A stretch of 64,000 nucleotides of DNA from Euphorbia lathyris (Eukaryota; Streptophyta; Magnoliopsida; Malpighiales; Euphorbiaceae). The DNA lies in NCBI RefSeq assembly GCF_963576675.1, contig NC_088917.1, positions 79,098,610 to 79,162,609 on the forward strand, written 5' to 3'. Below, piece after piece: positions 11,809-24,073 of the stretch. Every line of letters starts with the position of its first letter. Within the stretch, counting starts at the first letter, position 1. The notes beneath the pieces were generated by a model that was given only the letters and a program-made list of their open reading frames with translations, did not search any database and was not told the DNA's origin. Both the position numbers and the translations under genes were made by a program.

Positions 11809-11957
11809 TAATTATTGTTAATATTAAATTATTGATATACTATTTAATTGTGTGTGAATATTATAATTATTTATTTAATTGCACAAAATACAGATATTCA
11901 TTATGATAATCAAAAGCAAAAAATGATTTAATAATTCAAAAGCAAAAAATAATTCAA
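11072..11957. repeat. AT-rich block, copy 1, with (TA)n
   Basis: Built from many degenerate 'tttagaacatatg / acatacgtta' units, then a unique stretch ('gtggtaagcagggtccaggataaacc', 'gtgttctcacctaacc') and a (TA)n run at about 11759-11804. The whole block recurs at 62829-63757 in the same order with scattered changes, and both copies are followed by the same LINE fragment. No coding sequence was seen. Confidence 0.85.
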
Positions 11958-12577
11958 ATGATAAAAAGTAGAGTAACGGTATGGAATTATTCACGAGCAA
12001 ATCAAATTTTAATGTGTATCAATTGCGAACTCTCTACGAAGGGTATTTTCTCTGCCAAAGAGTACTATTCGGTTATCAGTCCTAGTTCCTCCTCCGTGGA
12101 CTGGTATAAATTTGTTTGGAATGCTCACACTCGCCCTTCTCGATCCTTCACTTTCTGGAGAGTTTTGTATGGACGGGTTCCAACTCATGACCTCCTACAG
12201 CGTCTAGGATTCTCCATTGCCTTTCGTTGTGCTCTATGTGGTAGGGATGCTGAGTCCATTAACCACTTATTCATTAGATGTTCTTTTGCAGATTCTCTTT
12301 GGAGGGCTCTTGAGATTTATTTTGACTGCTTTTTGCCTCGTTATTCCCAATTGATCCACTTCTTCAGCACTCTTCGTAGCCTTCATTTTAGTTCACAGGT
12401 GTCGATGATCTGGCGTGTTGCCGCTGTCACTTGCATCTGGTTAATCTGGCATTGCAGGAATGAAGCAATATTTAAGGAAGTTTCTCCTTCTATTCAGCAC
12501 AAAGATCACTCTCTTTCGAATGATTCGAGAGTCCTTAGCCCCTTCTAAAGGTTTTTGCTCTTCTCGGAGAGATGCTG
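11958..12577 (+). pseudogene. LINE B zf-RVT domain, 5' piece
   Basis: Frame 3 encodes STKGIFSAKEYYSVI, FWRVLYGRVPTHDLLQRLG and CALCGRDAESINHLFIRC, the zinc-binding end of plant L1 ORF2, then MIWRVAAVTCIWLIWHCRNEAIF. It is interrupted after the 5-bp target TGCTG (12573-12577) by the Tekay-like LTR element and resumes at 18007. The 5' part of the LINE is absent; the AT-rich block precedes it. Confidence 0.88.
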
Positions 12578-14222
12578 TGTCACACCTGACCCTAAACGAC
12601 CTCAATCGGCATCGGGCGTGAAATAGGAAGATCATAATCAATACTTAGGAGTCTCCAATTTATCCATATATCATAATAACATATTTATTTATTTATTTTG
12701 GCCTTCCTCTCCAATATATATTATAAAATAATTCATATTCCTACTACACTAGTCATTCGAGGACCTCATCATATATTTACCAACTCCATTATATTACACT
12801 TGAAATACCAAAGTTCTAACCATAATTCTAACAATAAGCAGCCAACTTCCAAACCTCGCCTAAACGGTCGGTAACCTTCTCTATATCCCGTACTTTTTCA
12901 CCTAAAAACATTACAACATTTAAAAACGTGAGACAAAAATCTCAGTAAGAAACAATCAGCTATAAAAACCCAACTTTACTTAACATAGCTACATATATAC
13001 ATTTGTAAAGGGATTTAATCAAAACCTTATAAAATATACTCAAACTTAAGTTTATAAGATAGTCATCAAAACCTTATAAAATATTCTCAAAACTTAAGGT
13101 CATAACATAAAATTTGTGTATGTGTATCCATCCTCGAATTCCACCCATGTAGATCATAACATCAATCATAACAATATCGATATATCTCATTTATATCTCG
13201 TTCCTTGCCTAACAGTTAGGACTACCAGCCGTGCACTCTGGCCATACCGCCCTTAGGTATGGTTTTACAACTTACAACTCCTGCCCCGGGCAATCCTAGA
13301 TGGACAAAACCATTTTATCTGTCAAAATATCACAACTCATAAAAATCATATTTGGACTTCAATCCAAAATAATAACAACAATAACCGCAACAGATTTCTC
13401 AATCCAAAAACAATTCGTAAGAAATCATCAAATTCATTTTGTTCAATATAGATATATATTAAAACCAAAAACATATATGTATATATGTAAATCAACCAAA
13501 TTAAGCCTTAAATCAACATAATCAAGTAAAATCTGAAATTCACATAGAAGCATAATCAATAGCTTCATTTGAACAGTAATTTCACAATAAAAAACAAAAT
13601 CATGAAAAACCCTAATTTTACAAAATTCCTACATAAGCCTAAAAGATCAATTTCTGAAAAATCATTGATATATATTTATCTATATACATAAAACTCAAAA
13701 TATAGTTGATAATTACTTACCTTGGCTACTAATTGAGGAAAACACACACGTTCAATTCTCCTCTAAATTATGTCTAAGATGTTTCCCTCCAAACACTGCT
13801 GAAACTTAAAAACTCTTCGGTTAGGATTTAGATCTATACATAAAGATACTATGGTTTCAATTTCGAGTGATTCGGACGATCGAATCTCCGTAAATCAAAG
13901 AAACAGTGGAGAAACGATTCAGAGAAAATTGATGGAGAAGATGAAGAGGCGGAGAAAAGAAAAGAAAAAGGAAAAATAAAGCAAAGATGATGATCATCCT
14001 ATATCCTTTTGGGATATATATCTCAAATTGGCAAATATCGTGTTTGATCCTCCATCTTTATATAATCTTTTAAAAATTATCATAACTTTTAATTTACACA
14101 TAAAGCCATCAAATTAACCCCAAACTTTTCCTATAGCACCAAATTAACTTCACACACCCAATAATTATAATATATACTAATATCAAAATATAAATTTTAG
14201 AAATTTAGACACGGACGTGACA
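12578..14222 (-). repeat. 3' LTR of the Tekay-like element
   Basis: 1645 bp; on the plus strand it reads TGTCACACCTGACC at the left and CACGGACGTGACA at the right. It matches the other LTR with a few per cent of scattered differences. A TATAAAG box on the minus strand is at 14056-14064. Confidence 0.93.
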
Positions 14223-14236
14223 ATTCTCCCCACCTT
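14223..14236 (-). promoter_or_regulatory. polypurine tract of the Tekay-like element
   Basis: Minus strand AAGGTGGGGAGAAT directly before the LTR start TGTCACG. It follows the conserved end-of-pol sequence of Del/Tekay elements. Confidence 0.85.
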
Positions 14237-16339
14237 AAGAAATTTCGTCCACGAAATTCATATTCTCTACTCTATCTTAATTTCCTTCCGAAACGATTTT
14301 CAAGCTAACGAAGTTATTTCAAATCATCAAGATTCCTCATAATCATCATAAGACCACAAATTCTAATGTTTTCTTCCATTAACTCCACGATTTGTCAATA
14401 TCAATATAACTCTTAGTAACTCTAAACTTCAACCTAGTTAATTCCATCACCAATAAATCCACAATAAAACTTCAAATATCATATATTCAATTGTATATAA
14501 TATGATAAACTTTATATTCATATCTTCGTATCCTTAAACCAAATATCACTTTAATAGATTTAAATCACAATTGATTCCATCAATTGCATATATATCAAAT
14601 ATATTTCATCTATCTCCAAGTTCTATAGACTTCAAAAATATCACTTTTAAACCGCTAATATATATGATATTATATTTTTCCTTGACCTTTAAATAATCTG
14701 AATCATTGATTTGCATCAGCATATAATCTTACTTCATCATAATAATAATACTTATATCTATAATTTTTCACTTCAATCATGTTTCGTATCATTAATTAGC
14801 ATCATCAATCAAATATAAACCCTGTTATTATAATACAATTTACTATCAATAAGACTCATTTCCGTAAAATCTTAATATCAATATCACTCTTGACATTTTC
14901 CCATTATTTCCTCAAATTCAATTGAATTATTTTTTTTACTCACCGCCATATATACCATTAATCCAACCAAATAAACTTCAACCATCTCTCCAAACTATAT
15001 AGTCAAGGAATATAGGGTACATAAATTACGCCAATCAATGTTTTTTTTCTCAAAACTCCAAATAATATCTTTACACCCATAAAAGTCAATAAATCTATAA
15101 TATAATTCGATTTTCTTATTTGACCTATAAACACTCAATTTGATCCTTATATAAACTTAAACCATAATCACACAAACTTCAACTAAAAATAACTTCTATT
15201 AACAATATATGTACGACAAAATTTCAATTATCAACATATATATCCTCTTATATCATATTTATCTCTTAATTTCCTACCTCAAACTGTGCTTAAGATCAGA
15301 AAAATTTGTCCTCAAAATTCATATCTTAATTATTTCCTCAAACACTATTTAAGCTTACCAAATTTTCATACGTAATCATCAAATCATAAACTCTAATATA
15401 TTCTCCCACTTTACTTTTCATTGATCATTAACATCGGTATCTCTCTAAACATTGTTTATATAACTCTCAATAATTCTAAACTTAAAACCGATAAAGTTCA
15501 ACAATAGATCTGCATTTGAATTCAGATATCATTTATTCAAAGTAAGATTCCATAACTTGTTAAACTGCTATCATAATCTCCAATTTATAATCAACCTCCA
15601 AAACAATTAATTGAAATCTCCACATTTTCGCTTTCTTAATCACATATATATTAACTTCAAAACTCATCATATCATTTCAAAGTCTCCTAACCTTACTTCA
15701 CATCCGAGATACGTATATTTTTAAGCTAAATATTAAACTCTCAAATATCAATTCCAAGTCATACTAAGGCGAAAAATCAAAAGAAAAACCAAATTCTGAT
15801 TTAAAGCTAAAATGACCTACATATTCCGTTTATAGCCCAACTTCTTCATACGGAGTCCGAATAAGACGATTCAGAAACCCCTAGAAACGTAAGATAAAAA
15901 TAAAGAACTTTCATTTAGGACTCTATGACAGATTCAGCCTATATCTGGTCGAAAAATGCATCACAAAATTCAGGTACGAATCTGATTTTCCAGCAGCACC
16001 TATATAGACAATTCTCTATATCTATAGCTCAAAGTTATGACTTTCTCATAACCCATTTCACCAAATATCAAATAATTTACTATTTTTCATACACCTAGAT
16101 ATTGCTAACCACCAAATCTCATTTTTACACTTCATTAGCTAGTTACTCAATCCTCGAAAAATTCCAAATTATTTCTTAGCTTTTACCACATATCTATATT
16201 CCTCAATTACTATCGATTATTTCTTAGCTATCACCAAATATTCATATGCCTCAATTCCTATCGATATTTCTTAGGTAGTACCAAATATTGATATTCCTCA
16301 ATTACTATCAACCTTAGGTCCGAAGAATTTAACCTAGAT
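14237..16339 (-). other. internal region of the Tekay-like element, no ORF
   Basis: Very AT-rich, no ORF above 60 codons on either strand and no RT or integrase motif. The part at 14245-14540 and the part at 15295-15550 are diverged copies of each other (shared order of 'acgaaattcatattct / tcctcaaaattcatatct', 'aagcttacc / aagctaacg', 'atcatcaaatcataaactctaat / catcataagaccacaaattctaat'), so the region includes an old ~1-kb internal duplication. Confidence 0.7.
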
Positions 16340-16350
16340 CTCTGATACCA
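16340..16350 (-). promoter_or_regulatory. primer binding site (initiator tRNA-Met), Tekay-like element
   Basis: Minus strand TGGTATCAGAG, three bases from the LTR end. This is the standard tRNA-iMet primer site and fixes the orientation of the element. Confidence 0.88.
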
Positions 16351-16353
16351 AAC

Positions 16354-18001
16354 TGTCACACCCGACCGTAAACGACCTCAATCGGCATCGGGCGTGAAAT
16401 AGAAAGATCATAATCAATACTTAGGAGTCTCCAATTTATCCATATATCATAATAACATATTTATTTATTTATTTATTTTGGCATTCCTCTCCAATATATA
16501 TTCTAAAATAATTCATATTCCTATTACATTAGTCATTCGAGGACCTCATCATATATTTACCAACTCCATTATATTACACTTGAAATACCAAAGTTCTAAC
16601 AATAATTCTAACAATAAGCAGCCAACTTCCAAACATCGCCTAAACGGTTGGTAACCTTCTCTATATCCTGTACTTTTTCACCTAAAAACATTAAAACATT
16701 TAAAAACGTGAGACAAAAATCTCAGTAAGAAACAATCAGCTATAAAAACTCAACTTTACTTAACATAGCTACATATATACATTTGTAAAGGGATTTAATC
16801 AAAACCTTATAAAATATACTCAAACTTAAGTTTATAAGATAGTCATCAAAACCTTATAAAATAATCTCAAAACTTAAGGTCATAACATAAAATTTGTGTA
16901 TGTGTATCCATCATCGAATTCCACCCATGTAGATCATAACATCAATCATAACAATATCGATATATCTCATTTATATCTCATTCCTTGCCTAACAGTTAGG
17001 ACTACCAGCCGTGCCCTCTGGCCATACCGCCCTTAGGTATGGTCTTACAACTTACAACTCCTGCCCCGGGCAATCCTAGATGGACAAAACCATTTTATCT
17101 GTCAAAATATCACAACTCATAAAAATCATATTTGGACTTCAATCCAAAATAATAACAACAATAACCGTAACAGATTTCTCAATCCAAAAACAATTCGTAA
17201 GAAATCATCAAATTCATTTTGTTCAATATAGATATATATTAAAACCAAAAACATATATGTATATATGTAAATCAACCAAATTAATCCTTAAATCAACATA
17301 ATCAAGTAAAATCTGAAATTCACATAGAAGCATAATCAATAGCTTCATTTGAACCGTAATTTCACAATAAAAAACAAAATCATGAAAAACTCTAGTTTTA
17401 CGAAATTCCTGCATAACCCTAAAAGATCAATTTCTGAAAAATCGTTGATATATATTTATCTATATACATAAAACTCAAAATATAGTTGATAGTTACTTAC
17501 CCTGGCTACTACTTGAGGAAAACACACACGTTCAATTCTCCTCTAAATTATGTCTAAGATGTTTCCCTCCAAACACTGCCGAAACTTAAAAACTATTCGG
17601 TTAGGATTTAGATCTATACATAAGGATACTATGGTTTCAATTTCGAATGATTCGGACGGTCGAATCTCCGTAAATCAAAGAAACAGTGGAGAAACGGTTC
17701 AGAGAAAATTGATGAAGAAGATGAAGAGGCGGAGAAAAGAAAAGAAAAAGGAAAAATAAAACAAAGATGATGATCATCCTATATCCACTTGGATATATAT
17801 CTAGAACTGGCAAATATCGTGCTTGATCCTCCATCTTTATATAATCTTTTAAAAATTATCATAACTTTTAATTTACACATAAAACCATCAAATTAACCCC
17901 AAACTTTTCCTATAGCACCAAATTAACTTCACACACCCAATAATTATAATATATACTAATATCAAAATATAAATTTTAGAAATTTAGACACGGACGTGAC
18001 A
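16354..18001 (-). repeat. 5' LTR of the Tekay-like element
   Basis: 1648 bp, TGTCACACCCGACC to CACGGACGTGACA on the plus strand. The promoter TATA (minus strand TATATAAAG) is at 17835-17843. ORFs seen in both LTRs (e.g. 13300 and 17080) are only the LTR duplication. Confidence 0.93.
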
Positions 18002-18006
18002 TGCTG

Positions 18007-18716
18007 CTATCTTTTCGCGCATTCTGGCTTCTCCTATGCCTCCTCCTGCTCCCAACATTATTCCGATCCATTGGCTTAAAACTCCTCCATGCTGGTTTAA
18101 AGTCAATGTGGACGGATCTACTTTTGGCACTTCTGGCGAGGCAGAAGCATGAGGTATTTTTCGCAACTATCGAGACTTTCCTAAAGGTTGTTTTGCTTTT
18201 TCTACCCCTCCTTCTTTTGCTTATTTGGCTGAATTGAGAGCCGTTATTTTCACAATTCAACTTGTTTGGGAGAAAAATTGGCATCAACTTTGGGTTGAGT
18301 CAGACTCAATGTATATAGTTAATCTGCTTAGATACCGCTACATGGATGTTCCTCGGAGTATTCGACAAGAGTGGTTGCATTGTCTCAACATTTGCTCTAC
18401 AATGAACATTATCTTTTCTCACATCTTTAAGGAAGGAAATAAAGTTGCTGATGCATTGGCAAAATTTGGAGTCTCTTCCTCCGTGATCAATTGGTGGCCT
18501 TCAGCTCGTGCTTTTTGCCACAACAGGTTTATCAATGATGACATTTGTAGTATTTCACAATTGTGTTTTTCTTGACTTTTCCTATCTTTTCTCCTCCCCT
18601 TCTTTTGTTTGTTCTCCTTCCTCTTCTCTTGTTCGAACACTCACTTTTTTCTTTTATATTTATATATTGGGGGTTTGTCAGTTCTTGGGCCACTCCCAAT
18701 TTCTATCCAAAAAAAT
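18007..18716 (+). pseudogene. LINE B RNase H and 3' UTR
   Basis: Resumes LINE B after the target duplication. Frame 3 reads PCWFKVNVDGSTFG, then an in-frame TGA (18150-18152), GIFRNYRDFPKG, LAELRAVIFTIQ, LWVESDSMYIVN and FSHIFKEGNKVADALAKFG, an RVT_3-type RNase H. The ORF ends at 18573-18575, followed by a pyrimidine-rich 3' UTR with 'gggggtttgtcagttcttggg' and a short A7 run near 18708, taken as the 3' end. Confidence 0.87.
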
Positions 18717-19349
18717 GTGTACCAAATGCGAATCTAAATGTACAGTGCTCGATAGTTTAATTTCTATTTTGTGATTTTGAATGTAAATGGAACAGATTTG
18801 TATTTGAAGATGTCATTATAGCGTATCATCTGCCCAGATTTGTAAAGATTCTTTTGTAGACACCTATCTGTAGCACTGAAAAAACTAATTTGATTTTATC
18901 TTTTTGCTATGTCTTCTTTACATCGTGCTCAGTAAAAACTGTTTTCGCTGGCACCATTCCTGAAGAATTGGAGAACAGCTGCTGGACTTAAGGGAAAATA
19001 ACTTAAGCGCAACAGCTCTAGTAAAAATATTAAGATTGCCATCACTAAAATGCTTGTGAGTTTGCTTTGTTTCATTGGTTCCAACAACTTTCATAATTTT
19101 GTAGCCTAAAACCAACTATACATTAGGTTGCTAAATTTCGGCCAAGGCGGTGCCTAGACAGATATTTTTAAAACACTATCCTAATTTTCACTAGTCGGGC
19201 GGTATAAATCGGTTGACCGATTTTTCGTCTCCTAGACCGTCTCAAGCGGTTCTAAACCGGTCGAGGCAGCTCCAACAACTCCTTTGTAAAAAATTGGTGC
19301 TTAAATTTAATGTCAATTTTTTAAAAATTTTAAATAACAAACTTTGGTA
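18717..19349. other. gene-free stretch
   Basis: No ORF with recognisable content. The part at 19140-19270 contains several 'cgg-cctag' blocks ('ggcggtgcctagac', 'tcgggcggtataaatcgg', 'gtctcctagaccgtc') that look like a worn repeat, but I cannot name it. Confidence 0.5.
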
Positions 19350-19600
19350 AGACTTGCTCTGATGCTATGTGGTGGGGCTCTTTTCTGAATTTTTGTTCTA
19401 ACTTTCTTTGGGACAATTTTAACGGACGAGCCTTTTATCGGTTCGCTTAGTTTGTGGGTTGTTTCTTTCATTCTGTTGACTTTTTGTGACTTTTTCTATC
19501 TTTTAATATATTCGGGGTTGGGTTTGGAGGCTTAGGTGATGCCAACCTTGTTGGGATTCCTAGATCTTCTTCCTTTGTCCCCCACTTCCAATAAAAAAAA
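19350..19600 (+). mobile_element. LINE 3' end fragment
   Basis: Encodes the tail WWGSFLNFCSNFLWDNF typical of the end of LINE RNase H ORFs, then the 3' UTR block 'gtgatgccaaccttgttggg' and an A8 tail at 19593-19600. Only the last 250 bp of the element remain, as expected for 5'-truncated insertions. Confidence 0.75.
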
Positions 19601-19660
19601 TAACAAAAAACTAAAAAAAAACATAAACTATCAAATGTATTTTTAAGAATATTATTTTTA

Positions 19661-19755
19661 TTTTTTTTTTATTAAAAGGTAGAGGAAGGGGAAAAGGAGG
19701 TCCGAGATATCCCAACAAGATTGGAACCCCCAGAAAACAACCCCCGAACACATTT
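19661..19755 (-). mobile_element. LINE 3' end fragment, opposite strand
   Basis: T10 run followed by 'gatatcccaacaagattggaac', the reverse complement of a LINE 3' UTR end with its A tail. It lies tail to tail with the preceding fragment. Confidence 0.65.
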
Positions 19756-20089
19756 TGTTATAAATGTTATTTTATTGATAAATTATTTGTTATGTTTTTA
19801 TTAAAATATTTATGATTTTTTTATCCTAAATATGTTATATTATTATTTTTACATTGTATAATTCATATATTAATGCATATATATAATACTTTATTTAATA
19901 AAAATCAAATAATACAAATCGATTAATCACGATTAATCTCCAAAAGGCCATATCCATCCAACTAGCATCTAGCGTCTTTTACAATCTTGTTTGTCACAAT
20001 AAATATGAAGAAAGCAGTTCTGTGAAGATTGAGAGGCTTAACTTTGTTCCTGATTTGCAATTTAATAATAGTAATAATAATGTAGTTCC

Positions 20090-20456
20090 AACTAGCTTTT
20101 GGTCTTTGCATCGTTTTTTGACTAAAACCGATGCCAAAGGTAAGATCTTTGGCATCAGGTTTTTTTTTTTTTTTTTTGTAAACCATTACCAAAGATCATA
20201 TTTTTGGGATCGGTTTTTTTAGCTACACTGTTGCTAAAAATCATACCTTTGGCATCCGTTTTTATTAGAAATTGATGCTTGGACGTTCATTGGCAACGGT
20301 TTTAGTTAAAGCTGATGTAAAAAGTAAGACATTTGGCGTTTGTTTAACAACCGACGCAAGGCAATGGAGTCGCTATCATTGGCAATGGTTTTAAATTCGA
20401 CCCTAAAGGCAAAAAAAAAAAAAAAGCGTTGCTAAAGGTCTTTTTTTGTACTAGTG
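20090..20456 (-). mobile_element. CACTA transposon terminus
   Basis: Read on the minus strand the block starts CACTAGTACAAAAAAAGACC at 20456, the terminal pattern of plant CACTA elements. Inside are degenerate subterminal repeats around 'accgatgccaaag / tttggcatc(c/g)gttttt' in both orientations (e.g. 20130-20160, 20235-20265, 20290-20330), also typical. No second terminus with the matching sequence was found, so this is a solo end; transposase is absent. Confidence 0.75.
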
Positions 20457-20981
20457 GCTCATTGGACAAGAAACCATCATCTGAGAGCAAAATGCCATAG
20501 TACGACAGCAAGAGGTCGAGAATGCTCATTATGCAAATTTTGATTACTTCGCCTAGATGTATAACGCCAAACATGGTTCACAAAGCCACCACATCCGCCA
20601 CAAAACTAAGGGAGTGCTCAACCCTCTTTCACTTGTTTTTAGTTTATGTACTTTTTGGGATTTTGTATATTTTTGTTGTGCGGTGAGGTAGCGACACCAT
20701 CGCATTTTGTGCATGTGTTCTTGAGTTTTAAGTGTTTTGCAAGTTTTGTTTCGTGTATTTCCATCTCTCATTTGATATATATAAATATGTTTTCATATCG
20801 TTATTAGTTTGTTATACGTGTGAAGCCGGTTCACACGACCTGTGGAGTCATCCACATGCCGTGTAAACTAGCCCCTAATAAACAGAAACTCTGCTTCTCA
20901 AGCCACACGGCGTATGGAATTCCCAACGTGATGTGTGAGAAAAATAAAGGGGGGAATTAAAAAAATATAAATATAGGTATG

Positions 20982-21021
<40 letters not shown>

Positions 21022-22161
21022 AAAAATAAAAACCACAAAAAAATAAATAAAATAAAAATAAAAGCTCAAGAATGATCGTTGCTTTCGAATTAACTTCTTC
21101 TAAAATAAACTTCAGTTATTTACCCTTAAAATAAATAGTTCAATACGAAGGCTCATGTCAATTGTAAAATATTAAATCTCAATTCTGAAATTGGGTTCCT
21201 TATGGTACGTCGGAATTCACACCTGATATATGAACAGATTAAATAGTCCAAATTCACAAGCTATTTTATTAATTAAATCTCGGTATATATAAATTCTATG
21301 TTGTTTCACAATCTTCGAGAGCTTTTACTTAATTCGAGTCATATAGTTTGCACCAAATACCGAGTTAATCTGTCTATTTCAACATAACATCATATAGAAG
21401 ATAAAATAAAATCAATTAGGCTAATATCTTCTTAAAATTTTTATTTATTGGTTCACGTAATCCTTGGAAAACCCACATTGAACCTACTAACCAATTGTTT
21501 TTCGTACACCCATTAACATCAAAACCATCCACAAAGTTTCAAATAACGGCACTAATTGCTAAGAAAGCCAAAATTTACTAGCAAAAGTACAACACCGCCA
21601 CTAGACTAGCTTTTGTGCCACTCTCGAAATAAATAAAATAAGTAGAAAAAGAGAGTTTTTAGCATTTTCAAACTCTTTCGAGCAATTTCAGTTCATCACC
21701 CTCAAATTAGGGGTCACACTTGTATCTAACAAATAACCTCTAACCTCCATTCGAAAGCCTTAATCTCATTAAAACCCCAATACGAGATAATTTTTATATT
21801 GTTTCAACTGTAAAAAAATGGAGGTACTCAGATAAATGTGCAAAGTCAATTATGACGTCGAGTGAGTATAAAGAAAAGAGTAAACATCGAGCCACTCAAA
21901 AATTTATGTGATTAAGTAGACTACCGTTGGTGAGGTGCAATAGACTTTTCCGTAGATAATCATTTTTTTCAATATTGCCTATTAAGATTAAGCAATGAAA
22001 CTTCAACATGGAATTTGGCAACCTTTCCATTCCCACTGGTGCTCATAGGAGCCTCATAAAAAATTGTCACTTTCGGAAATTTGTACCGAGTTAAATCAAG
22101 GAGGTTTGTTTATCCATCCTTTGTCTTTCGAATATATTTACTTGAGGATAAGTAAAAATTT

Positions 22162-22175
22162 AAGTCCGAGGAGGT
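22162..22175 (+). promoter_or_regulatory. polypurine tract of Athila B
   Basis: AAGTCCGAGGAGGT directly before TGATAGAGA; same tract as in element A. Confidence 0.8.
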
Positions 22176-22870
22176 TGATAGAGATTTTTTATTCCTATCT
22201 TTTGAAATAATCCCCGGTTCATTCTTGAGAAAATAATTAAGTTTAATAACTAATTTCATGCATATTTTAATAAAATAACAAAAATAATAAATTATGCACT
22301 TTTAGCTAATTTTGGTCATTTTTAGTCCCTTTTATTATAAATAAATAATTTGATTAATCTCGGGTTCAATGGTCATATTTTACAAGCTATATGAACACAT
22401 AATAAAACGTGAGGAAATGAGAAAAGACCAAAAGGGCTTACCACACGCCGTCTGAAAGAAAGAAAAAATGGCCTTAAAACATCCCACATGGCATGCAGAA
22501 GTGTCAACACGGTGTGTGAAGTCAAAGTAGACACGATCGGCGGAGACTGACAGTCAACAAAGTCAACTCTCCCCTTGTCTAAGATCCCACACGACATGTC
22601 ACAAGGTCAACGTGTTATATCATCACATAAGGGCTTGTAAGCTAAAATATTTCTCACATATATCTTAGGAGTAGTTTATAATAGTTACCATACACCAAAC
22701 CAAAGTAATCATCACTTAGATCATATTGTAAAACCGAGTAGTTTGATACTTTTGGGTATAAATCTCATGGATTCGATACCTGAACTAAATGAGGTTAATT
22801 ACTTAATTAATGATAGGGTGCAATTATCCCTTAGTTGAGAGACTCGAGAATTAGCTTGAGTTGAATTCTA
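22176..22870 (+). repeat. LTR of Athila B, internally deleted
   Basis: Starts TGATAGAGATTTTTTATTCC. The 5' part and the distal part ('aaaccgagtagtttgatac', 'ggattcgatacc') match the ends of LTR A, but the whole is about 0.7 kb against about 1.7 kb in A, and the TATA/R part is missing. The distal boundary is approximate. Confidence 0.65.
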
Positions 22871-23793
22871 ATCAATCACCAAAATAGGGCTCACACAACA
22901 TGTGAGAACATGCCACACATTTTGTGGATTTTGAACATCACAATGAAGAGTGGCTAAGGCACCCACTCGATGTCTGAAAAAGCCAACACTATGTGCGTCC
23001 ATCAATTCGAGTTTATGTTTCTTTTGGTTAATTCACAAGTCATGTGGATTTGGCAAAACAACGTGTGGATTATCAGAATTTCAGTCCACATAGTGTGTCA
23101 CTTTTCCACACGACGTGTAGAATAACTTGATAAGCAAGTTTTGATAAATTCTGCCATTTTTTAATTATGTTCTATTTACCGTTATGTCACTGCCTATTTA
23201 TTATTTTGTTGTTTAGCCTATTTTCTAGTTTACCATTAGTTTATTTCTAACTATTTTACCATAAGTCTTTAAGTTATGTTAATCGTGCATTGGGAGGTAT
23301 TATGAATCAAATACATTTTTCTTCATTAGAGGCTATGGTTTCAAGCTTTCTTAAGGTTATTTCCTTTTAATTTAGCTAGAGAAGATTCATTTCTTTACTT
23401 CTTCAAGATCAAAACTACCAACATTGTTTCAAATTCATATCAGTACAACTAATATTCTAATACAACGTTGATCTATATTATTCTAGCTTATTTTATTTTT
23501 TAGGAAAAATTTAAGTTGTAAGAGAGAGTAGAAAAAGAATATGGGAACAATAATAAAGTGGCTTAATGAAATAAGATGATAAACGATAATGACCATTACA
23601 CTTATTGAAGAAACATCACAAAACGAGTAAGGATTACATCATATAAACAATGTTCATATTACATTGGAAGTGGATTAATCAACAATGATGTGATAAGTGG
23701 TTTCATGTTGTGTGCATAAGTATACAAATCGGTGTCTTGGTTTGAACAAAAAAGCATGCTGGTGAGAGCATAATTGAAAGTGTACTTGAGCAA

Positions 23794-24009
23794 TATTAGG
23801 AATATAATTTCTGTATAATATATTTAGTCGTATTCCTACTAATAGTCTCCTAGTCAAATATGTATATATCTGATAGTCTCCTAGTCAAATACGTATTCCT
23901 ATCTGATAGACTCCTTCTTCCTTTCTAACTCTGTTTGTACTATATATTTTGAGCTCCTGAGATTTAATAAAGGTTAAGATGTATTTCCGCAATTTCCCAT
24001 AGCTTATCA
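23794..24009 (+). repeat. 5' LTR of the copia element
   Basis: TATTAGGAATATAATTTC to CATAGCTTATCA, 216 bp, with 'actatatattttgag' as a possible TATA box near 23940 and 'aataaa' near 23967. Confidence 0.95.
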
Positions 24010-24020
24010 TGGTATCAGAG
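24010..24020 (+). promoter_or_regulatory. primer binding site (tRNA-iMet) of the copia element
   Basis: TGGTATCAGAG directly after the LTR end, no spacer. Confidence 0.93.
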
Positions 24021-24073
24021 AATTCTAAAGTTTAGAATTTTTTTATCGATCCTCTGTTCTTCATCTTTGTTCT

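Larger units (their letters stand above)
12578..18001 (-). mobile_element. complete non-coding Tekay-like LTR element (LARD) in LINE B
   Basis: Two near-identical LTRs of about 1.65 kb (TGTCAC...GTGACA) flank a 2.13-kb internal region. The target duplication TGCTG is perfect (12573-12577 and 18002-18006). The minus orientation is fixed by the primer site beside 16353 and the polypurine tract beside 14222. The polypurine tract is preceded on the minus strand by 'ttcgtggacgaaatttctta', the sequence that ends pol in Tekay/Del chromoviruses, so this is a large derivative that has lost gag-pol and would need enzymes in trans. Confidence 0.92.
20833..23118 (+). repeat. ACAC-GNC-GTGT dyads of Athila B
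   Basis: Units with first bases at 20833, 20854, 20905, 20926, 22443, 22486, 22507, 22589, 22893 and 23108. Best copies are ACACGACGTGT (23108) and ACACGGTGTGT (22507); others have one arm decayed. As in element A, units often come 21 bp apart (20833/20854, 20905/20926, 22486/22507) and occur in both the 3' spacer and the LTR. Confidence 0.8.
20457..23480 (+). mobile_element. Athila-lineage element B, 3' end only, rearranged
   Basis: Contains an Athila 3' spacer (21060-22160, matching element A at about 6240-7360 in block order), a polypurine tract and an LTR start. No gag or pol remains. The order after 22870 is abnormal: LTR-end-like sequence (22740-22850) is followed by more dyad-bearing U3-like sequence (22890-23120) and then AT-rich leader-like sequence, so two LTR pieces seem to be joined. 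A (TA)n run is at about 20980-21018. Confidence 0.72.

Noticed and set aside
12830..13120. Inverted 'cttataaa...tttataag' in the Tekay LTR as another dyad array
   Set aside because: Only one good pair per LTR, in AT-rich DNA where such pairs are common; not an array.
13300..17301. Two nearly identical 73-codon ORFs (13300-13521 and 17080-17301)
   Set aside because: They are the same position in the two LTRs of the Tekay-like element; similarity comes from LTR duplication, not from coding constraint.
18001..18237. 78-codon leucine-rich ORF that looks like a membrane protein
   Set aside because: It is out of frame with the LINE RNase H blocks that run through the same bases in frame 3.
19184..19200. 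CACTAGTCGGGCGG as the partner terminus of the CACTA element
   Set aside because: Only the first seven bases agree with the terminus at 20456 and the subterminal repeats are missing here.
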